Assembly: GCA_037447655.1 (NCBI GenBank) | Contig: JBBHKE010000711.1 | Span: forward strand, 23,130-48,280 | Reading direction: 5' to 3' | Length of the DNA: 25,151 bases | Source of the DNA: Zygnema cylindricum | Lineage: Eukaryota; Streptophyta; Zygnematophyceae; Zygnematales; Zygnemataceae | Part shown: one piece after another, positions 1 to 10,305 of the stretch | How the letters are laid out: the number at the start of each line of letters is the position of its first letter | Numbering within the stretch: the stretch's first letter is position 1 | Notes under the pieces: model-generated | What the model was told of the DNA's origin: nothing | The model's database searches: none | What the model saw: only the letters and a program-made list of their open reading frames with translations | Translations under genes and position numbers: made by a program

Positions 1-430
1 ATCGCCATAGATAATACCGATGGCTACGAAGGGAATGTGTACGATCGAGATTTTCGCGAATTACGACTTTCTCGCAGCAGTGACAGTGTGTAAGGGAAGC
101 ATCGGTAGCCATAATAGATACCGCTAAAAACAGTAACACGACATACAATAAAGGCAAACAACAGGCATAAGAGTAAACAAAAAACAAACAAACAATAAAA
201 AACATACATTCTGCGATAGCTTCAACAGCAGCATCGACAGCGAACATCGGCAATAACGACATTAATATCAATAATAAGAATAATATCTAACGACAGCAGC
301 AATAACAACAACAGCGATAAGAATAACGCAACAATAATAACGATACTTACACTAACGAATAAATAAAATGTCGGTCCACTTCTCCCGGTCGTCGAAGGTC
401 TACTGCAACACTAAGCTCGAAACCTACAAG
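1..430. other. AT-rich non-coding flank with degenerate AAY/AGC triplet tract
   Basis: No credible gene. The stretch from about 220 to 350 is a degenerate trinucleotide tract built of CAGCAGC, AATAAC, AACAAC and AATAAT steps, so it reads as CAG/AAT/AAC triplets with many substitutions. Open frames here are short, lack recognisable domains and follow the base composition. It is probably an old, decayed triplet microsatellite in intergenic DNA. Confidence 0.6.
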
Positions 431-778
431 GATTCCATCTTCAGACGTAAAAAAAAAACAGCGTTTAAAATAAGGTATTTTGACAAAGAAAGAATCGGTA
501 AATAACACGAGAACATCTCACGGTTACTAACCGAATCGAAACGCAGCGTATCTTCCTGAATCGGCCGTATCTTCCTGAATCGGCCGCCTCCCCAGAAACG
601 AGAAAAACACGTCCCTTTCAAAAACCTTGCACACCGTTTCAAAAAATATGTCAAAAGGCTTCGGATCAGAACACCTTCCAAAACACCGAAAACCCTAAAA
701 GCGAAAAAAATCCCGAAAGCTTACTTACCCGGACGTTCACAAAAATAAAAGTTCCGTCTCCCTCGATATCGGCGATCG
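431..778. other. Intergenic sequence with no recognised gene
   Basis: The only sizeable frame, an 85-codon one on the minus strand (424-681), has no recognisable motif and runs through a perfect 19-bp tandem repeat. I see nothing else beyond that duplication. Confidence 0.5.
547..584. repeat. Perfect 19-bp tandem duplication
   Basis: The unit CGTATCTTCCTGAATCGGC occurs twice head to tail (547-565 and 566-584) with no mismatch, and a third copy begins for only a few bases. Perfect identity amid otherwise unique sequence suggests a recent replication-slippage duplication. Confidence 0.9.
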
Positions 779-948
779 GCGTACAATAATAATCAAATAA
801 ATAATTTGATTTAAGTTATCCCAAATGTATCAATATATTTTATTAAATATGAATTATCCCAATATTAATAATTATTAATTTTATTTAATAAATTTTTTTT
901 TTTCAAATTAAATCATTATCGGGATTAAATATAATCCCAATATTGGGA
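779..948. repeat. AT-rich island with nested palindromes
   Basis: Very AT-rich block punctuated by recurring TTATCCCAA and ATCCCAATATT motifs. At its right edge two inverted repeats overlap: GGGATT (921-926) pairs with AATCCC (933-938), and CCCAATATTGGG (936-947) is a perfect 12-bp palindrome. Left and right parts are loosely complementary, with TTTGATTTAAG-like text on one side and CAAATTAAATC on the other, so this may be a decayed foldback or MITE. It ends abruptly where the purine tract begins. Confidence 0.55.
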
Positions 949-1355
949 GCGCGGCGGCGACAGCTCCGAGGGCAGAGGGCGAGCCGAAACCCTAAGGGGA
1001 GAGAGGGAGGAAAGGGAGAGAGATGGAGAGGAAGAAGACAACAAGGGCTAGAGAAAAATCGCAAAACAAGACAGCGGAGAGGCGTAAAATCGAAAGTCAA
1101 TAAGAGAGGAGAGGAGATGGAGAGGGAGAGAGAGAGGGAGAGGGAGAGGAGAGGAAGGGAAGGGGAAGCAGAGAGGCGGAGGGAGAGGCGAGAAATAGAA
1201 ACAGTAAGAATAAGGTTAAAAGAATAACAAGGAATCGGGCGAGAAAAGGGAGGGAAGGGGGATGAAAGGAGGGGAGGAAAGAAAGGGAAAGGAGGAGGTA
1301 AGGAAAGCGAAAGGAGTAGGTAAGCAACGGGAAAGGGAGAAAGAACGGAGGTGCG
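948..1355 (+). repeat. Degenerate polypurine tract (GGGAGA/GAGAGG type)
   Basis: About 400 bases are overwhelmingly purine on the + strand, with GA dinucleotide runs near 1118-1150 and GGAGAGG/GGGAAGG elsewhere. Overlapping frames on both strands give R/E/G-rich or S/P/L/F-rich products, as expected of such DNA, so they are not called as genes. It is a small outlier of the purine domain beginning at 4450. Confidence 0.8.
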
Positions 1356-1800
1356 GTACGCGTACGGAGCTCTCTCACTCCGGCGTTAGAGGGGTTTCGC
1401 GTGGGAAGCGCCTCACTCTCCGCCGCGCTTACGTCGCTCCGGCCACGGGAAGCCGCCCTAACGAAACGGGTTTTAGGGAGGATTTTGGAAATTTTCGCGA
1501 CGTCGGAGGCTTTTACAAAATTTTCGAGACTCTCTTTTCGACATTTCTCGTCCGTACTCGTATTTTTCTCCTTTTTTCGTAATAATTTTGTCGTTTAGCG
1601 GGTGTTTTGGCGCATTCGCTTAAGGGCGTCCTCCGTGCAGGACCGCCTCGGCGCCCGGCTGTCCTTCCCCGGCCGGCGAGTCGTCCTTCTCCGGCTGGCC
1701 GACACCCGCGCGAGCCGCAAGGGAAGGGCTCCTGACGGGTCGCGACAACAAGATTCTCTCGGATTGTGAAACAAGGCTGCCAGCGATCTTCTGCGATATT
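1356..1800. other. Mixed-composition segment with a GC-rich islet (about 1616-1745)
   Basis: The segment 1616-1745 is markedly GC-rich, with clustered CCGGC, GGCCGGC and CGCGCGAGCC, and sharply distinct from its AT-rich surroundings. A weaker GC patch lies at 1355-1445. A 136-codon minus-strand frame (1513-1923) crosses the islet but also crosses the downstream tandem duplication and has no recognisable domain. The islet could be a promoter-like CpG patch or a relic insertion. I cannot assign a function. Confidence 0.4.
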
Positions 1801-2210
1801 GTTTTGCGATCGCAATTTATTTTTATATCCTTTTACAATCGCGAGAGTCGAATTATTAGGATGTCGCTTTACGTAACTTGGACGGAACTGCACTGTACAG
1901 TACTGTACCGTAAAACGGTCCATATGTACGGCGTTTTTCCTACTTGATATTTTTTTTTTATTTAGTTTATTATTTTCGTCTCCTGCCGAAGCATGTTCGT
2001 TTTGCGATCGCTATTTTTTTTTTTTTGTATCCTTTTAAAATATCGACAGTCGATTTATTACGATATTGCTTTACGTAACTTGGACGGTACTGCACAGTAC
2101 AGTAGTACCGTACTGTAAAGCGGTCCATATGTATGGCGTTTTTCCCATGCTTTACTTGATTTTTTAATTTTGTTTCATTTTATTCTTTCCGTCCGCCGCC
2201 GAACCATGTC
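1801..2210. repeat. Diverged tandem duplication, about 198-212 bp x 2, with hairpin core
   Basis: Copy 1 (1801-1998) and copy 2 (1999-2210) share the same ordered blocks: GTTTTGCGATCGC, a T-rich run, ATCCTTTTA, GTCGAATTATTA or GTCGATTTATTA, CTTTACGTAACTTGGACGG, a GTAC-rich core, CGGTCCATATGTA, GGCGTTTTTCC and a CCGAAxCATGT end. In copy 2 the core folds back: GCTTTAC pairs with GTAAAGC and ACGGTACT with AGTACCGT. Copy 1 keeps a weaker version. Copies differ by substitutions and small indels. The hairpin suggests a small foldback element that duplicated in tandem. Confidence 0.85.
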
Positions 2211-3334
2211 CCCCAAGCCCCCGGCCGGTCCTCCGTTCGTCCTGCCAGCCGGGCGGCACCGGTTCGAATCTGGTCACCGTCGGACAACCCCGTCTACTTT
2301 CACGAACTTATAATCGCAGAAACTGTTTAATTTTTATTATGCACTATTTAATTTCGTAACGGATTATGACCGCTTCCGCCGTACTTTGTAAGACCGTACC
2401 GCTGCATCCGTACTCGAGTAAAGTAATTTTGCGATATTTCCCCCCCGCAAATCAATACTCGTGTGGAATAAGTACGAATGGGAGTGTGCACCCGGTGGTA
2501 ATAGTGTGGAATTTGTATCCGTAGCACTGTAGACGACTTGGTGCGGCATTAATTAGTATTAATGTGGAAATTAGATTCGTATTAAGATGGGATTGCGTCT
2601 TCAATGCTCCTTCTCTTTATGTTTTTTGCAACAGGAATTTTATTTTTATTTTTTTTCGATCCGGTCAGAAGAAAAACGACGCATAAAATATTGCCCGGCT
2701 CTTTACCTTGTGCCCCATATAAGCCCTCTCCGGAAATCCTTGTTTCAGATTCAAATTCCACATAGTAAGTAAAAACTGAAAACAGGTCATCATGATGTTT
2801 TTTTCGGTCCAAAAAACTGCACATTCGTGGAGGCCAAAAACTTCAAAAACCTCACAATGCTTCCAAAGAACTTAAGAATGTTCCTTTCTTAACTGAAATT
2901 TTAAGTATTTTGAGGGGGAAATTGCATGTAAACGATGAAAATTGTGAAAGTTTGTCATAAAAAAAAAATTGACGGCAGAAGATTTTGTTTGTAAAGATTC
3001 TTTTGAGAAAAATTTAAACTGGATAAAAGTTTCCTATGAGAGAATACCCGATTGCAAAAACCGGAACTTTCACATTTTTTCTTCGATCGAATACATATTT
3101 GAGCCGCAACATTTCAAAAAACGTTTTTTTAGAAATTCGGACGAGCGGTGAAAACCGCGACTGACTGCCGCGTCGGCGTGATTAAGCGTCGGAAATTAGA
3201 AATCGTGTGAAAACCAAAATAACAGTCCACCAAGCTCGATAAAAACTGAAAGAAATAATGAGCCTCTTGCGAACGCCGGAGTAGAACATAACAATCTATA
3301 ATTAAGATAAAACCGAAAAAGACAGATTATTTTA
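2211..3334. other. Intergenic stretch without recognised gene
   Basis: Frames of 60-80 codons exist on both strands and none resembles a protein family. A T-arm-like 17-mer lies at 2258-2274 but no tRNA body surrounds it. Otherwise the segment is AT-rich unique sequence in which I find no convincing element. Confidence 0.5.
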
Positions 3335-3985
3335 AGCAGATTACTACTACTATTGCTACTCCTTTTACTACAACTTCTACTACCGCTTTTACTTTTATCG
3401 TTACGACTACAACTTCTACTTCTACTTGTACTACTGAGCTTACTTCTACTGTTACCACTACTCTTATTATTACTCTTATTCGCTTACTTCTACTGTTACC
3501 ACTACTCTTATTATTACTCTTATTACTACTACTGTTACTACTGTTGCTACTATTACTATACTACTACTATTACTTCTATTGTTGATACTATTACTATACT
3601 ACTACTATTTCTAATGTTGATACTATTACTTCTAATGTTGATACTATTACGTCTAATGTTGGTACTATTCCTATACTACTACCATTACAACTACTTTGAT
3701 TATTGCTTTTACTAACGCTATTACTACTACTTTTACTACAACTTTTACTACTGCTATTACTACTACTTTTACTACAACTTCTACTTCTCCAATTACTACT
3801 ACTTTTACTACTAATTTGACTACTACTCTTACCACTACCACTCTTGCTACTATTAGTATACTACTACTATACCTACTTCTACAACTTCTACTTCCTGCTA
3901 TTACTTCCACTGTTACGGCTACTATTACTACCACATTGACAATTACTGTTACTAACGCTATTACCACTACTATTAAATTAACGTT
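3335..3985. repeat. Degenerate TAC/TAY trinucleotide tract I
   Basis: About 650 bases made almost wholly of ACT, TAC, TTA and TTC steps (TTACTACTACT, TTCTACTTCT, ACCACTACT). Internal blocks are themselves duplicated: TCTACTGTTACCACTACTCT occurs near 3440 and again near 3490, and a TACTATTACTTCTAATGTTGA unit recurs three times at about 3580-3660. The 120-codon leucine/tyrosine-rich and threonine-rich plus frames and the valine-rich minus frame are translations of these triplets, not genes. Confidence 0.9.
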
Positions 3986-4449
3986 CCAATTTATTTTAAT
4001 GTAATGACAGCTACCTGATTGAAGCTCGAGCATTCAAAAATTTCAAAATAGAAGCGCATAAAGCAAACTTAATTCAAAATGCATCAATCAAAAAATTGTA
4101 TGGATTCCATTGCCACCGATAAGCACCGTACTGCGTGCGAGGTCTTTCCATTTCTTTTCCTATGATCTAGGATTCATGTTACAACGGCCAAAAGTTATTT
4201 GTTTTCTTTTTACTTCAAAATGCTAAAAGAACAAACTTAATTCCAGAACACTGGTGATTGAGCTTCTCACAAACTAGTTTCAATGGCAAGTTGCATTTGA
4301 CGGCCAAAAACAATATGAGTTTTACTTCAAAATGCAAAAAGCAAAACCAATTTATAAATATTGTGAGTTGCGATAACGGAGGCGAGCAATTTTTTCGCTT
4401 TTCATTCGTTTTTGGTGCCACACGAGGGACACAAAGTGACAAAAAGAGC
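3986..4449. repeat. Spacer with degenerate ~116-bp repeat
   Basis: Two copies start at ACGGCCAAAA (4184 and 4300) and continue through TTTTACTTCAAAATGC, then AAAAG and CAAA, to AATT. A third, more diverged TTCAAAATxxAAG...AAAGCAAACTTAATT block lies at about 4040-4080. Short frames (75 and 71 codons) overlap these repeats and resemble nothing known. The spacer separates the TAC tract from the purine array. Confidence 0.6.
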
Positions 4450-4708
4450 GTGGATGTGAGAGATGGAGTGTGAGTGTGAAACTACAAGGGTGAGAGTGAG
4501 AGCGATAGAGTGAGAGTGAGAAAAGGTGAAAGGGGAGTGGGAGTTGGAGTGGGAGTGCGAGTGAGAGTCCCTTATGAGAGTGATTGAGGTGTGAGAGTGA
4601 GAAAAAGAGTGAAAGTTAGAGTGAGTGGAGTGTGAGTGGGTGTGGGTGTGTGTGTGTGAAAGAGAGAGATAGAGGGATAGACAGAGACAGAGAGAGAGAG
4701 AGAGAGAG

Positions 4709-4749
<41 letters not shown>

Positions 4750-6285
4750 TTGAGAGAGAGAGCGTGAGTGCTATTTTAAAAAGAGTGAGAGTGAGACCGA
4801 AAGTGAGAGTGAGAGGGTAAATGAGCGTGAGAGCGGTGCAAGAGAGTGAGAAAGAGAGAGTGAGAGTGAGAGAGACGGAGAGAGGACGTGGTTTGATTGA
4901 GAATGAGTGAGCGTGAGTGCGGTTTGAAAGAGAGAGAGATCGATTTGAGAGAGAGATTTGAGAGAGCTTAAGAGAGAGAGGAGAGTGGAAGTGTGAGTGA
5001 GCTTGAGAGTTGTTTGAGAAAGAGTGAGGGCGAGAGTGAAAGTAAGTGATTGAGCGTGCGTGATAGCTTTTAGACACAGTGAGTGTGTAAGTAAGCATGA
5101 GAGCGGTTCGAGAGAGAGTGAGAGAGAGAGAGAGAGTGAGAGTGGTTTGATCGAGAGTGAGATTGAAAGTGAGAGAGATTGAGAGTGAGAGTGAGAGTGG
5201 GAGAGAGTGAGAGTGAGGGGGCGAGTTAGAGTGAGAGAGAGTGAGAGTGAGAGTGACGGCAATCTGAGAGCGGGTGAGAGTGCGAGTGAGATAGAGTGAG
5301 AGTGACATTGATTTGAGGCAGTCAAGGTGAGAGTGAGAGCGACAGTGAAAGTGTGATTTATTGTGAGAGCGGTTAAGTGAGAGTGAGCGAGCATGAGGGC
5401 TAGTTTCTGTGTGAGATTGGTTTGAGAGAGAGTGAGAGGGATTTTGATAGTGACCGTGAGAGTTTTCTGAGAAGGATTGAGAGTGAGAGTGGGTGATTTT
5501 TGAGAAAGAGTGAGCGTGAGAGCGGTTTGAGAGTGACTGAGGGTGAGAGAGCGGTTTGAGAGTGTTTGAGGGTGAGAGTGAGAGTAAAAGTGACCGTGAG
5601 AGCAGTTCAAGAGGGAGTGAGAGTGAGAGAGAAAGTGAAAATGAGAGAGAGATAGTGAGAGCGGTTTGCTCGAGAGTGAGAGTGAAAGTGAGAAATATGG
5701 AGATTGAGAGTGAGAGTGAGAGAGAGTGAAGGTGAAAGATAAAGTAAGAGCGATAGAGAATATTAGTGAGACTGCGCATGCAATTTGAGAGGTGGTGAGA
5801 GTAAAAGTGATAGTGAGTGTGAGGGTGAGAGCGGTTTGAGAGAGTGAGAGTAGTAAGAGTGAGAGTGAGAGTGAGAGTTAGAGTGAGATAGATTTGCGAG
5901 AGGATGAGAGTGAGAGACAAGGAGTGAGATTAAGAGTAAGAGTGAGAGTGGTTTCAATTTTAGAGAGAGTGAGAGTGAGAATAGAGTGAGTGTGAGAGTG
6001 ATAGTGAAAGTACGAGGGGGGAAGATATAGATTGAGTGAGAGAGAGTGAGAGTGTTAGTGAGCGTGAGATCAGTTTGATAAAGAGTAAGAATGAGATTGA
6101 GAGTGAAAGTGAGCGTGAGTGAGAGTGGAAGTTAGAGTGAGAGCGATAGAGAGTGAGAGTGTGAGTGAGAAAGAGTGAGAGTGGGAGTGAGTTTGAGTGA
6201 CAGTGGTAGTATGATTGTGAGTGAGATTGAGAGCGGTTTAATAGAGAGCGGGAGTGATATTCATAGTGAAAGTGAGAGAGTGAGT
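4450..6285 (+). repeat. GAGAGT hexamer array I with higher-order punctuation
   Basis: Purine-rich on the + strand, built on GAGAGT/GTGAGA hexamers. Superimposed is a recurring block close to GAGAGCGGTTTGAGAGAG at irregular spacing (TTTGA-like cores near 4891, 4921, 5011, 5105, 5145, 5371, 5419, 5524, 5553, 5604, 5663, 5833, 5889, 5950, 6072 and 6235). GCGTGAGAGC or GCATGAGAGC often precedes it. The 434- and 279-codon minus-strand frames exist because the complement of GAGAGTGA steps contains no stop codon; their products are only Ser/Leu/Thr/His. No coding signal is seen. Confidence 0.93.
4689..4747 (+). repeat. (GA)n microsatellite
   Basis: Nearly pure GA dinucleotides, interrupted once by ACAC-like text near 4709, embedded in the hexamer array. 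It is preceded by a short GTGTGTGTG run at about 4645-4658. Confidence 0.9.
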
Positions 6286-7545
6286 GTGAGGGAGATTGAG
6301 AGTGCGAGGGAGAGGGAGTGTGCGAAAGTGAGCAAGTGAGACTAAGAGTAAGATTGAGAGTGAGCGGAAGTGAGAGTGAGAGTGAAATGAAAGTGTTAAG
6401 TGAGTAAAAGTGAGAGTGCGAATGAGAGTTAGTCGGTGTAAAAGTGAGTGTGAGAGTGAGAGTGAGAGGAAGTGCTAAGTAAGAGTGAACGGGTGTAAGA
6501 GTGACAGTGAAAATGAAAGAGTGCTAAGTGAGATAAGTGGGAGAGAGAATACGATTTAGCGGGTGTGAAAGTGAGGGTGAGTGTGAGAGAGTGAGAGAGA
6601 TAGTGAGACTAATAGTGAGATTCGTGTGGGTGTGTGATTAAAAGTGGGGGGAATAGAGAGAGGGAAAGGAAGAGGGGGGGGGAGAGAGAGAGGAGGGAGA
6701 AAGAGATTGCTACCGAGATGGAGAGTGAGTGTGAAACTGAAAGTGAGAGGGAGGGGGAGTGTCTGAGTGAGAGTGACATTGAGAGTGAGAGCGAGAATGA
6801 GGAGGAGAGTGTGAGTGAGAGGGAGAGTGAGAGGGAGAGTGAGAGTGAGGGGGAGTGGGGGAGGGAGAGTGAAAGGGAGAGTGAGAGTGAGAGTGAGAGT
6901 CGAGTGAGTGTGAGTGAGTGAGATTGAGAGTGCGAGGGAGTGTGCGACAGTGAGCAAGTGAGACTAAGTGTAAGAGTGGGAGTGAGAGTGAGAGTGAAAA
7001 TAAAAGTGTTAATTGAGTGAACGTGAGAGTGCGAATTAGAATTAGTCGGTGTAAAAGTAAGTGTGGGAGTGAGGGTGAGAGTGAGAGGAAGTGTTAAGTG
7101 AGAGTGAGCGTGAGTAAGAGTGACAGTGAAATTGAAAGATTTTTAAGTGAGATAAAGTGGGAGAGAGAATAAGAGTTAGCGGGTGTGAGAGTGAGAGCGA
7201 TTTTGAGGGTAAGAGTTAGAGAGAGAGTGAGACTGATAATGAGAGAGATTCGTGTGGGTGAGAGAATGAAAGTGAGGGGAAGAAAGAGAGGGAAAGGAAG
7301 AGAGAGACGGAGGGGAGAGGGAGAAGGAAAGTGCAACCGAGAGTGAGATTGAGAGTGAAACTGAAAGTGAGAGAGAGAGAGAGGGAGAGGGAGTTTGTGA
7401 GTGATATAACATTGAGAGTGAGAGCGAGAGTGAGTGTAAGAGTGAGTGTGAGAGTGAGAGTCGTGTGTGTTGATAGAGAGGGAGAGGGAGAGGGAGGGTA
7501 AATCCGAGAGTGAGAGTGAGAGTGGGAGGGAGAGGAGAGCGAGAG
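6286..7545 (+). repeat. Tandem duplication of a ~625-bp hexamer block
   Basis: Two long copies (about 6286-6913 and 6914-7545) share a collinear series of rare landmarks: GAGATTGAGAGTGCGAGGG (6292/6920), GCAAGTGAGACTAAG (6332/6953), TTAGTCGGTGTAAAAGT (6429/7041), AAGTGxTAAGTxAGAGTGA, AGTGAGATAA followed by GTGGGAGAGAGAAT, TTAGCGGGTGTGA, TTCGTGTGGGTG (6621/7249), GxTACCGAGA or GCAACCGAGA, and ACATTGAGAGTGAGAGCGAG. The offset stays at 612-633, so this is one block duplication rather than random hexamer similarity. Short R/E/S-rich plus frames and S/L/T minus frames are compositional. Confidence 0.85.
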
Positions 7546-8140
7546 TGAGAGTAGTGTAAGTGTAAGAGATAGGGTGAGAGTGAGAGTACCAGTGAGAGTA
7601 GAGTGAGAGTGGAACTGAATGAATGTCAGAGGGAGTGTGAGAGTGAGTGTGAGAGTGAGAGTGAGAGTGATAGACTGAGAGTGAAAGTGAGAACGAGAGA
7701 AAGCGTTAAGTCAAAGTAAAAATGAACGTGAGAGAAAGTGTCAAGTGAAAGTAAGAGTGAAAGTGAGAATGACCGTGAGATTAGAGCGAGGGTGAGTGAA
7801 TGTGATAGTATTGGTGATAGTGAGAGTTTGAGAGAGAGAGTGAGACTGAGAGAGAGACTGAGGGTGAGAGTGAGAGAGAGTAGAGTTAGAATGAGAATGA
7901 GAATGATAGTGTTAGTGACAGTGAGAGTGCGAGAGTGAAAGTGAGAGTGAGCGAGGGAGGGAGTGGGCGAAGTGGGTGAGTGAGGGAGTGAGAGGAGTGT
8001 GAGTGAAGGTGGGGGTGGGATCAAGAGTGAGAGTGAGGGAGAGAGAGAAAGCGTGAGGGAGAGTGAAAATGAGAGTGAGTTGGATAGTGGGTAAGAATTA
8101 GGGTGAGCGAGAGTGAGAGTGAGGGTGACAGTGGGTGTGT
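7546..8140 (+). repeat. GAGAGT hexamer array, terminal part
   Basis: Continues the GTGAGA/GAGAGT register with partial echoes of the preceding block (GCGTTAAGTCAAAG and GTGTCAAGTGAAAG resemble GTGTTAAGTGAG). Near 8140 it grades into a G-richer tract. The 221-codon minus-strand S/L/P frame is a composition artefact. Confidence 0.85.
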
Positions 8141-9240
8141 GCGTGAGAAGAGAGAGAAAGGAAGGGGAGTGTAGAGGAAAGAGAGATTGAGGCGTGTTTG
8201 TGGCAAGGTGACGGATTCGAGGGAAGAGATTAGAGTAGCGTAGGAAATAGAAAGAGAAAAATAGAGACGGGGAACGGATGGGAGTGCTCATGTGGGAAAA
8301 AAGACAAAGAGTGAAGAGAGAAAAAGAGATAGAAAGAATAAAAGGGATGGGAGGGGAGAAGAATGGGAGGGAGAGTTATAAAAGGGGATGCAAAATGGGT
8401 TGTGGAGAGAAGAGAGAGAGAGAGGGAAACAAAGTGAGTTAGTCAGGAGCGAAGGGAAATTTAAGGAAAAGGAGCGGTGAAAAAGAAATGCGGGGGATGT
8501 GTAGAGGGGAGGGGGAGGAGGAGAGTGGAACGGAAGAGAGGGGAGAGGGAGGGATTAACGAGAGGTGGGTAAAGAAGGACGGGGAGGGCAAATGAGGGGA
8601 GGCGAGAGTTTGAGGGGTTTTTAGAAGGGGAGAGAGTGAGTGTGCTGCCGTAAGAGAGGGAGGGGGGGGGGGAATTGTAACAAGGTGAAGGGAGAGAGAG
8701 AGAGGGGAAAAGGGTCGCGTGAAGGGTAAATAGAGATAGGAAGAAATGATGTTGGGAAGGGAGAGAGGAGAGGTTTTTGGGTAGTGGGTGTGACGCGCGA
8801 AGGGCAAGAAGGGTAGAGGAGAGAGATAGAATGAGAGTGGATTTTTACAAAGTGAAGGGAGGAGAGAGATATAGAGGGCCGTAGGAATAAGAGATCGATA
8901 GAGGGATAAAAGGAGAGGGAGCGAGAAAATGTGGGGAGGGGAGAAGAAAAGTGTGGAGGAAAAGGGAGGGAGGGGAGGGAAATTGATGTAAGGATAGTGA
9001 GAGAAGAGGGAGAGAGGAAGGGAGAAACATTGTGGAGAGTGGGAAATAAGAAAAGGGGTGAGGTGTGTGGAGGGGAGGGTAAGTGATTGGAGGTGAGGAG
9101 AGGGAGGGAGAGGGGAGAGGGGGTCGAAGCCGATGGGGAGAGAAAGAGGGTGTTTTTCAAAAGGGTGGGAGAGAGAATGGGGATTGTTGCTCGGGGAAGG
9201 GAGAGGAGAGGAGGCTTTAGAAAAAGATTTGAACATAGAC
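8141..9240 (+). repeat. G-rich polypurine tract (GGGAGA/GGGGAGG) A
   Basis: Purine tract enriched in GGGGAGGG, GGGAGAGA and GGAGGA, with a G10-like run near 8661-8671. The 269- and 179-codon minus frames translate to S/P/L/F/H only. From about 8765 it is recognisably homologous to 14180-14600: both contain AGTGAAGGGAG or GGTGAAGGGAG, ATAGAGGGC followed by GTAGGAAT, GAGATCxA, GTGTGGAGGAAAA and GGGAGGGGAGGGAAA in the same order. Confidence 0.85.
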
Positions 9241-9600
9241 CTAATCATGACAGATTAGGGGAAAAGACATCGAAAGACAAATACGAAAAATAAAAAATAA
9301 ATGAAACAACTACAAAAAACAACAAAAAAAATGAATGGAGAATGCAAAATCGGTCGGCCTTACTTCGCACTTGAGAGTGAGGTCGCAGAAGCGAAAACAC
9401 ATTTATCTTGACCCCCTGGCGCACCCATCCACCCCTTCCTTCCCCCCGAAAAAAGAATAAACAAAGGAATTTTTTTTTGTAAACCAAAACTATAACATAT
9501 ATATATATATATACACATATGTGTACATGTATATCTATATAAATGGAGATTGGTGGAGAATTCCGAGTTATGGCGTGGAGGAGAAAAATGTGTTACCGGT
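8765..9600 (+). repeat. Segmental duplication, copy A
   Basis: Paralogous to 14180-14945. Beyond the G-rich purine part, the non-repetitive segment also matches in order: GGTCGGCCTTAC (A) and GGTTGGCCTCAC (B); CTTGACCCCCTGG and TCTGACCCCATGG; CACCCATCCACCCC and CAACCATTCCACCC; CCGAAAAAAGAATAAA and CAGAAAAAGAATAAA; TTGGTGGAGAATTCCGA and TTGGTGAGAAATTCCGA; GGCGTGGAGGAGAAAA and GGTGTGACGGAGAAAA. The offset is about 5350-5420. Shared unique text shows a real ancient duplication of a multi-kb module, not parallel simple-repeat growth. Confidence 0.88.
9498..9513. repeat. (AT)n microsatellite
   Basis: Short pure AT dinucleotide run inside the unique part of duplication copy A, followed by a CATATGTGTACATG stretch. 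It is absent from copy B, which has only a short ACATACATATTTATA there, so it arose after the duplication or was lost from B. Confidence 0.85.
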
Positions 9601-9744
9601 TAATTAGAAAGAGATATAGAAAGAGAGAGAAATAGATTAATAGGTAGAGAGGGGGAGAGAAAGAGCGAGGGAGAGAGAGATATGGAGAAAGCGGGAGAGA
9701 GAGGTGGGTAGAGAGAGAAAAAGAGGGAGAGGGAGGGGGGCATA
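9601..9744 (+). repeat. GA-rich purine tract ending module 1
   Basis: Runs of GAGAGAG, GGGAGAGAG and AAAGAGGGAGAGGGAGGGG lie immediately right of the unique segment of copy A. The matching position in module 2 (from 14945) is a pure GA array, which supports the modular correspondence. The tract ends sharply at the TAC/ATCACT tract. Confidence 0.85.
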
Positions 9745-10305
9745 GTACCAATAGTATCACAATAAGAATATTACTATCACTATAATTACTACTAGTGTAT
9801 ACTACATCACTGCTACCTTCCCTATACCACTACTACTATCAATAACACTACTATTATCACTACATCACCCCTATTGTCACGTTATCGCTATTACTATTGT
9901 TGTACTACTATTTTTATCACTATACTACTACACCTATCACTATAGTACTATTGCTATCATTATTCCAACCAACATATTACTATTTTTAACACTTTACTAC
10001 TATTCCTACCATTATTTTACCATTCCCTTCCCAATACTACCATTGTTATTCGTATACTACAATTTCTATCACTATACTACTATTACTATCATCTACTATT
10101 CTATCACAACGTTACCATTATTATCACTATATAGCCATTGCTCTCACTATATTACCATTACTCTCACTATACTACCCACAACTGTCGTTATACTACCATT
10201 ACTATCTTGTACTACAATTACAATCATTATACTACTATTTCTTATTACCATCATCGTTACCTTTATTTCCATTTTTTCCACGGTCTTACTATTATAAGAT
10301 TTACA
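9745..10305. repeat. Degenerate ATCACTACTACT tract
   Basis: About 560 bases made of TATCACTATACTACTATT-like units: ACT/TAC triplets regularly interrupted by ATCA, giving a 6- to 15-base rhythm. It is related to, but not the same as, the TAC tract at 3335-3985. Leucine/tyrosine/threonine-rich frames of about 80 codons at 10043-10377 follow from composition. Confidence 0.88.

Noticed and set aside
2258-2274. T-arm-like ACCGG-TTCGAAT-CTGGT, matching a tRNA B box
   Set aside because: The stem is good, but no D-arm, anticodon arm or acceptor partner for the following CACCGTC is found upstream. It may be a chance match or a very decayed tRNA-derived SINE.
3353-4033. Leu/Tyr-rich, Thr-rich and Val-rich frames of about 100-120 codons, resembling membrane or mucin-like proteins
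   Set aside because: They are direct translations of TAC/ACT/CTA triplets on either strand of a degenerate microsatellite.
4616-5920. 434-codon minus-strand open frame (and the overlapping 279-codon frame)
   Set aside because: Products contain little beyond Ser, Leu, Thr and His. The complement of GAGAGT/GTGAGA hexamers has no stop codons, so long frames arise automatically; no domain or start context supports a gene.
6634-6921. Arg/Glu/Ser-rich plus-strand frames (for example 6634-6921 and 12672-12968) resembling SR-type or coiled-coil proteins
   Set aside because: They are the sense translations of GAGAGT and GAGCGAGA repeats, broken by the TGA inherent to GTGAGA registers, and are not conserved between duplicated blocks.
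8439-9248. 269-codon minus-strand Ser/Pro/Leu frame
   Set aside because: Low-complexity translation of a GGGAGA tract; the homologous duplication copy at 14180 does not preserve the frame.
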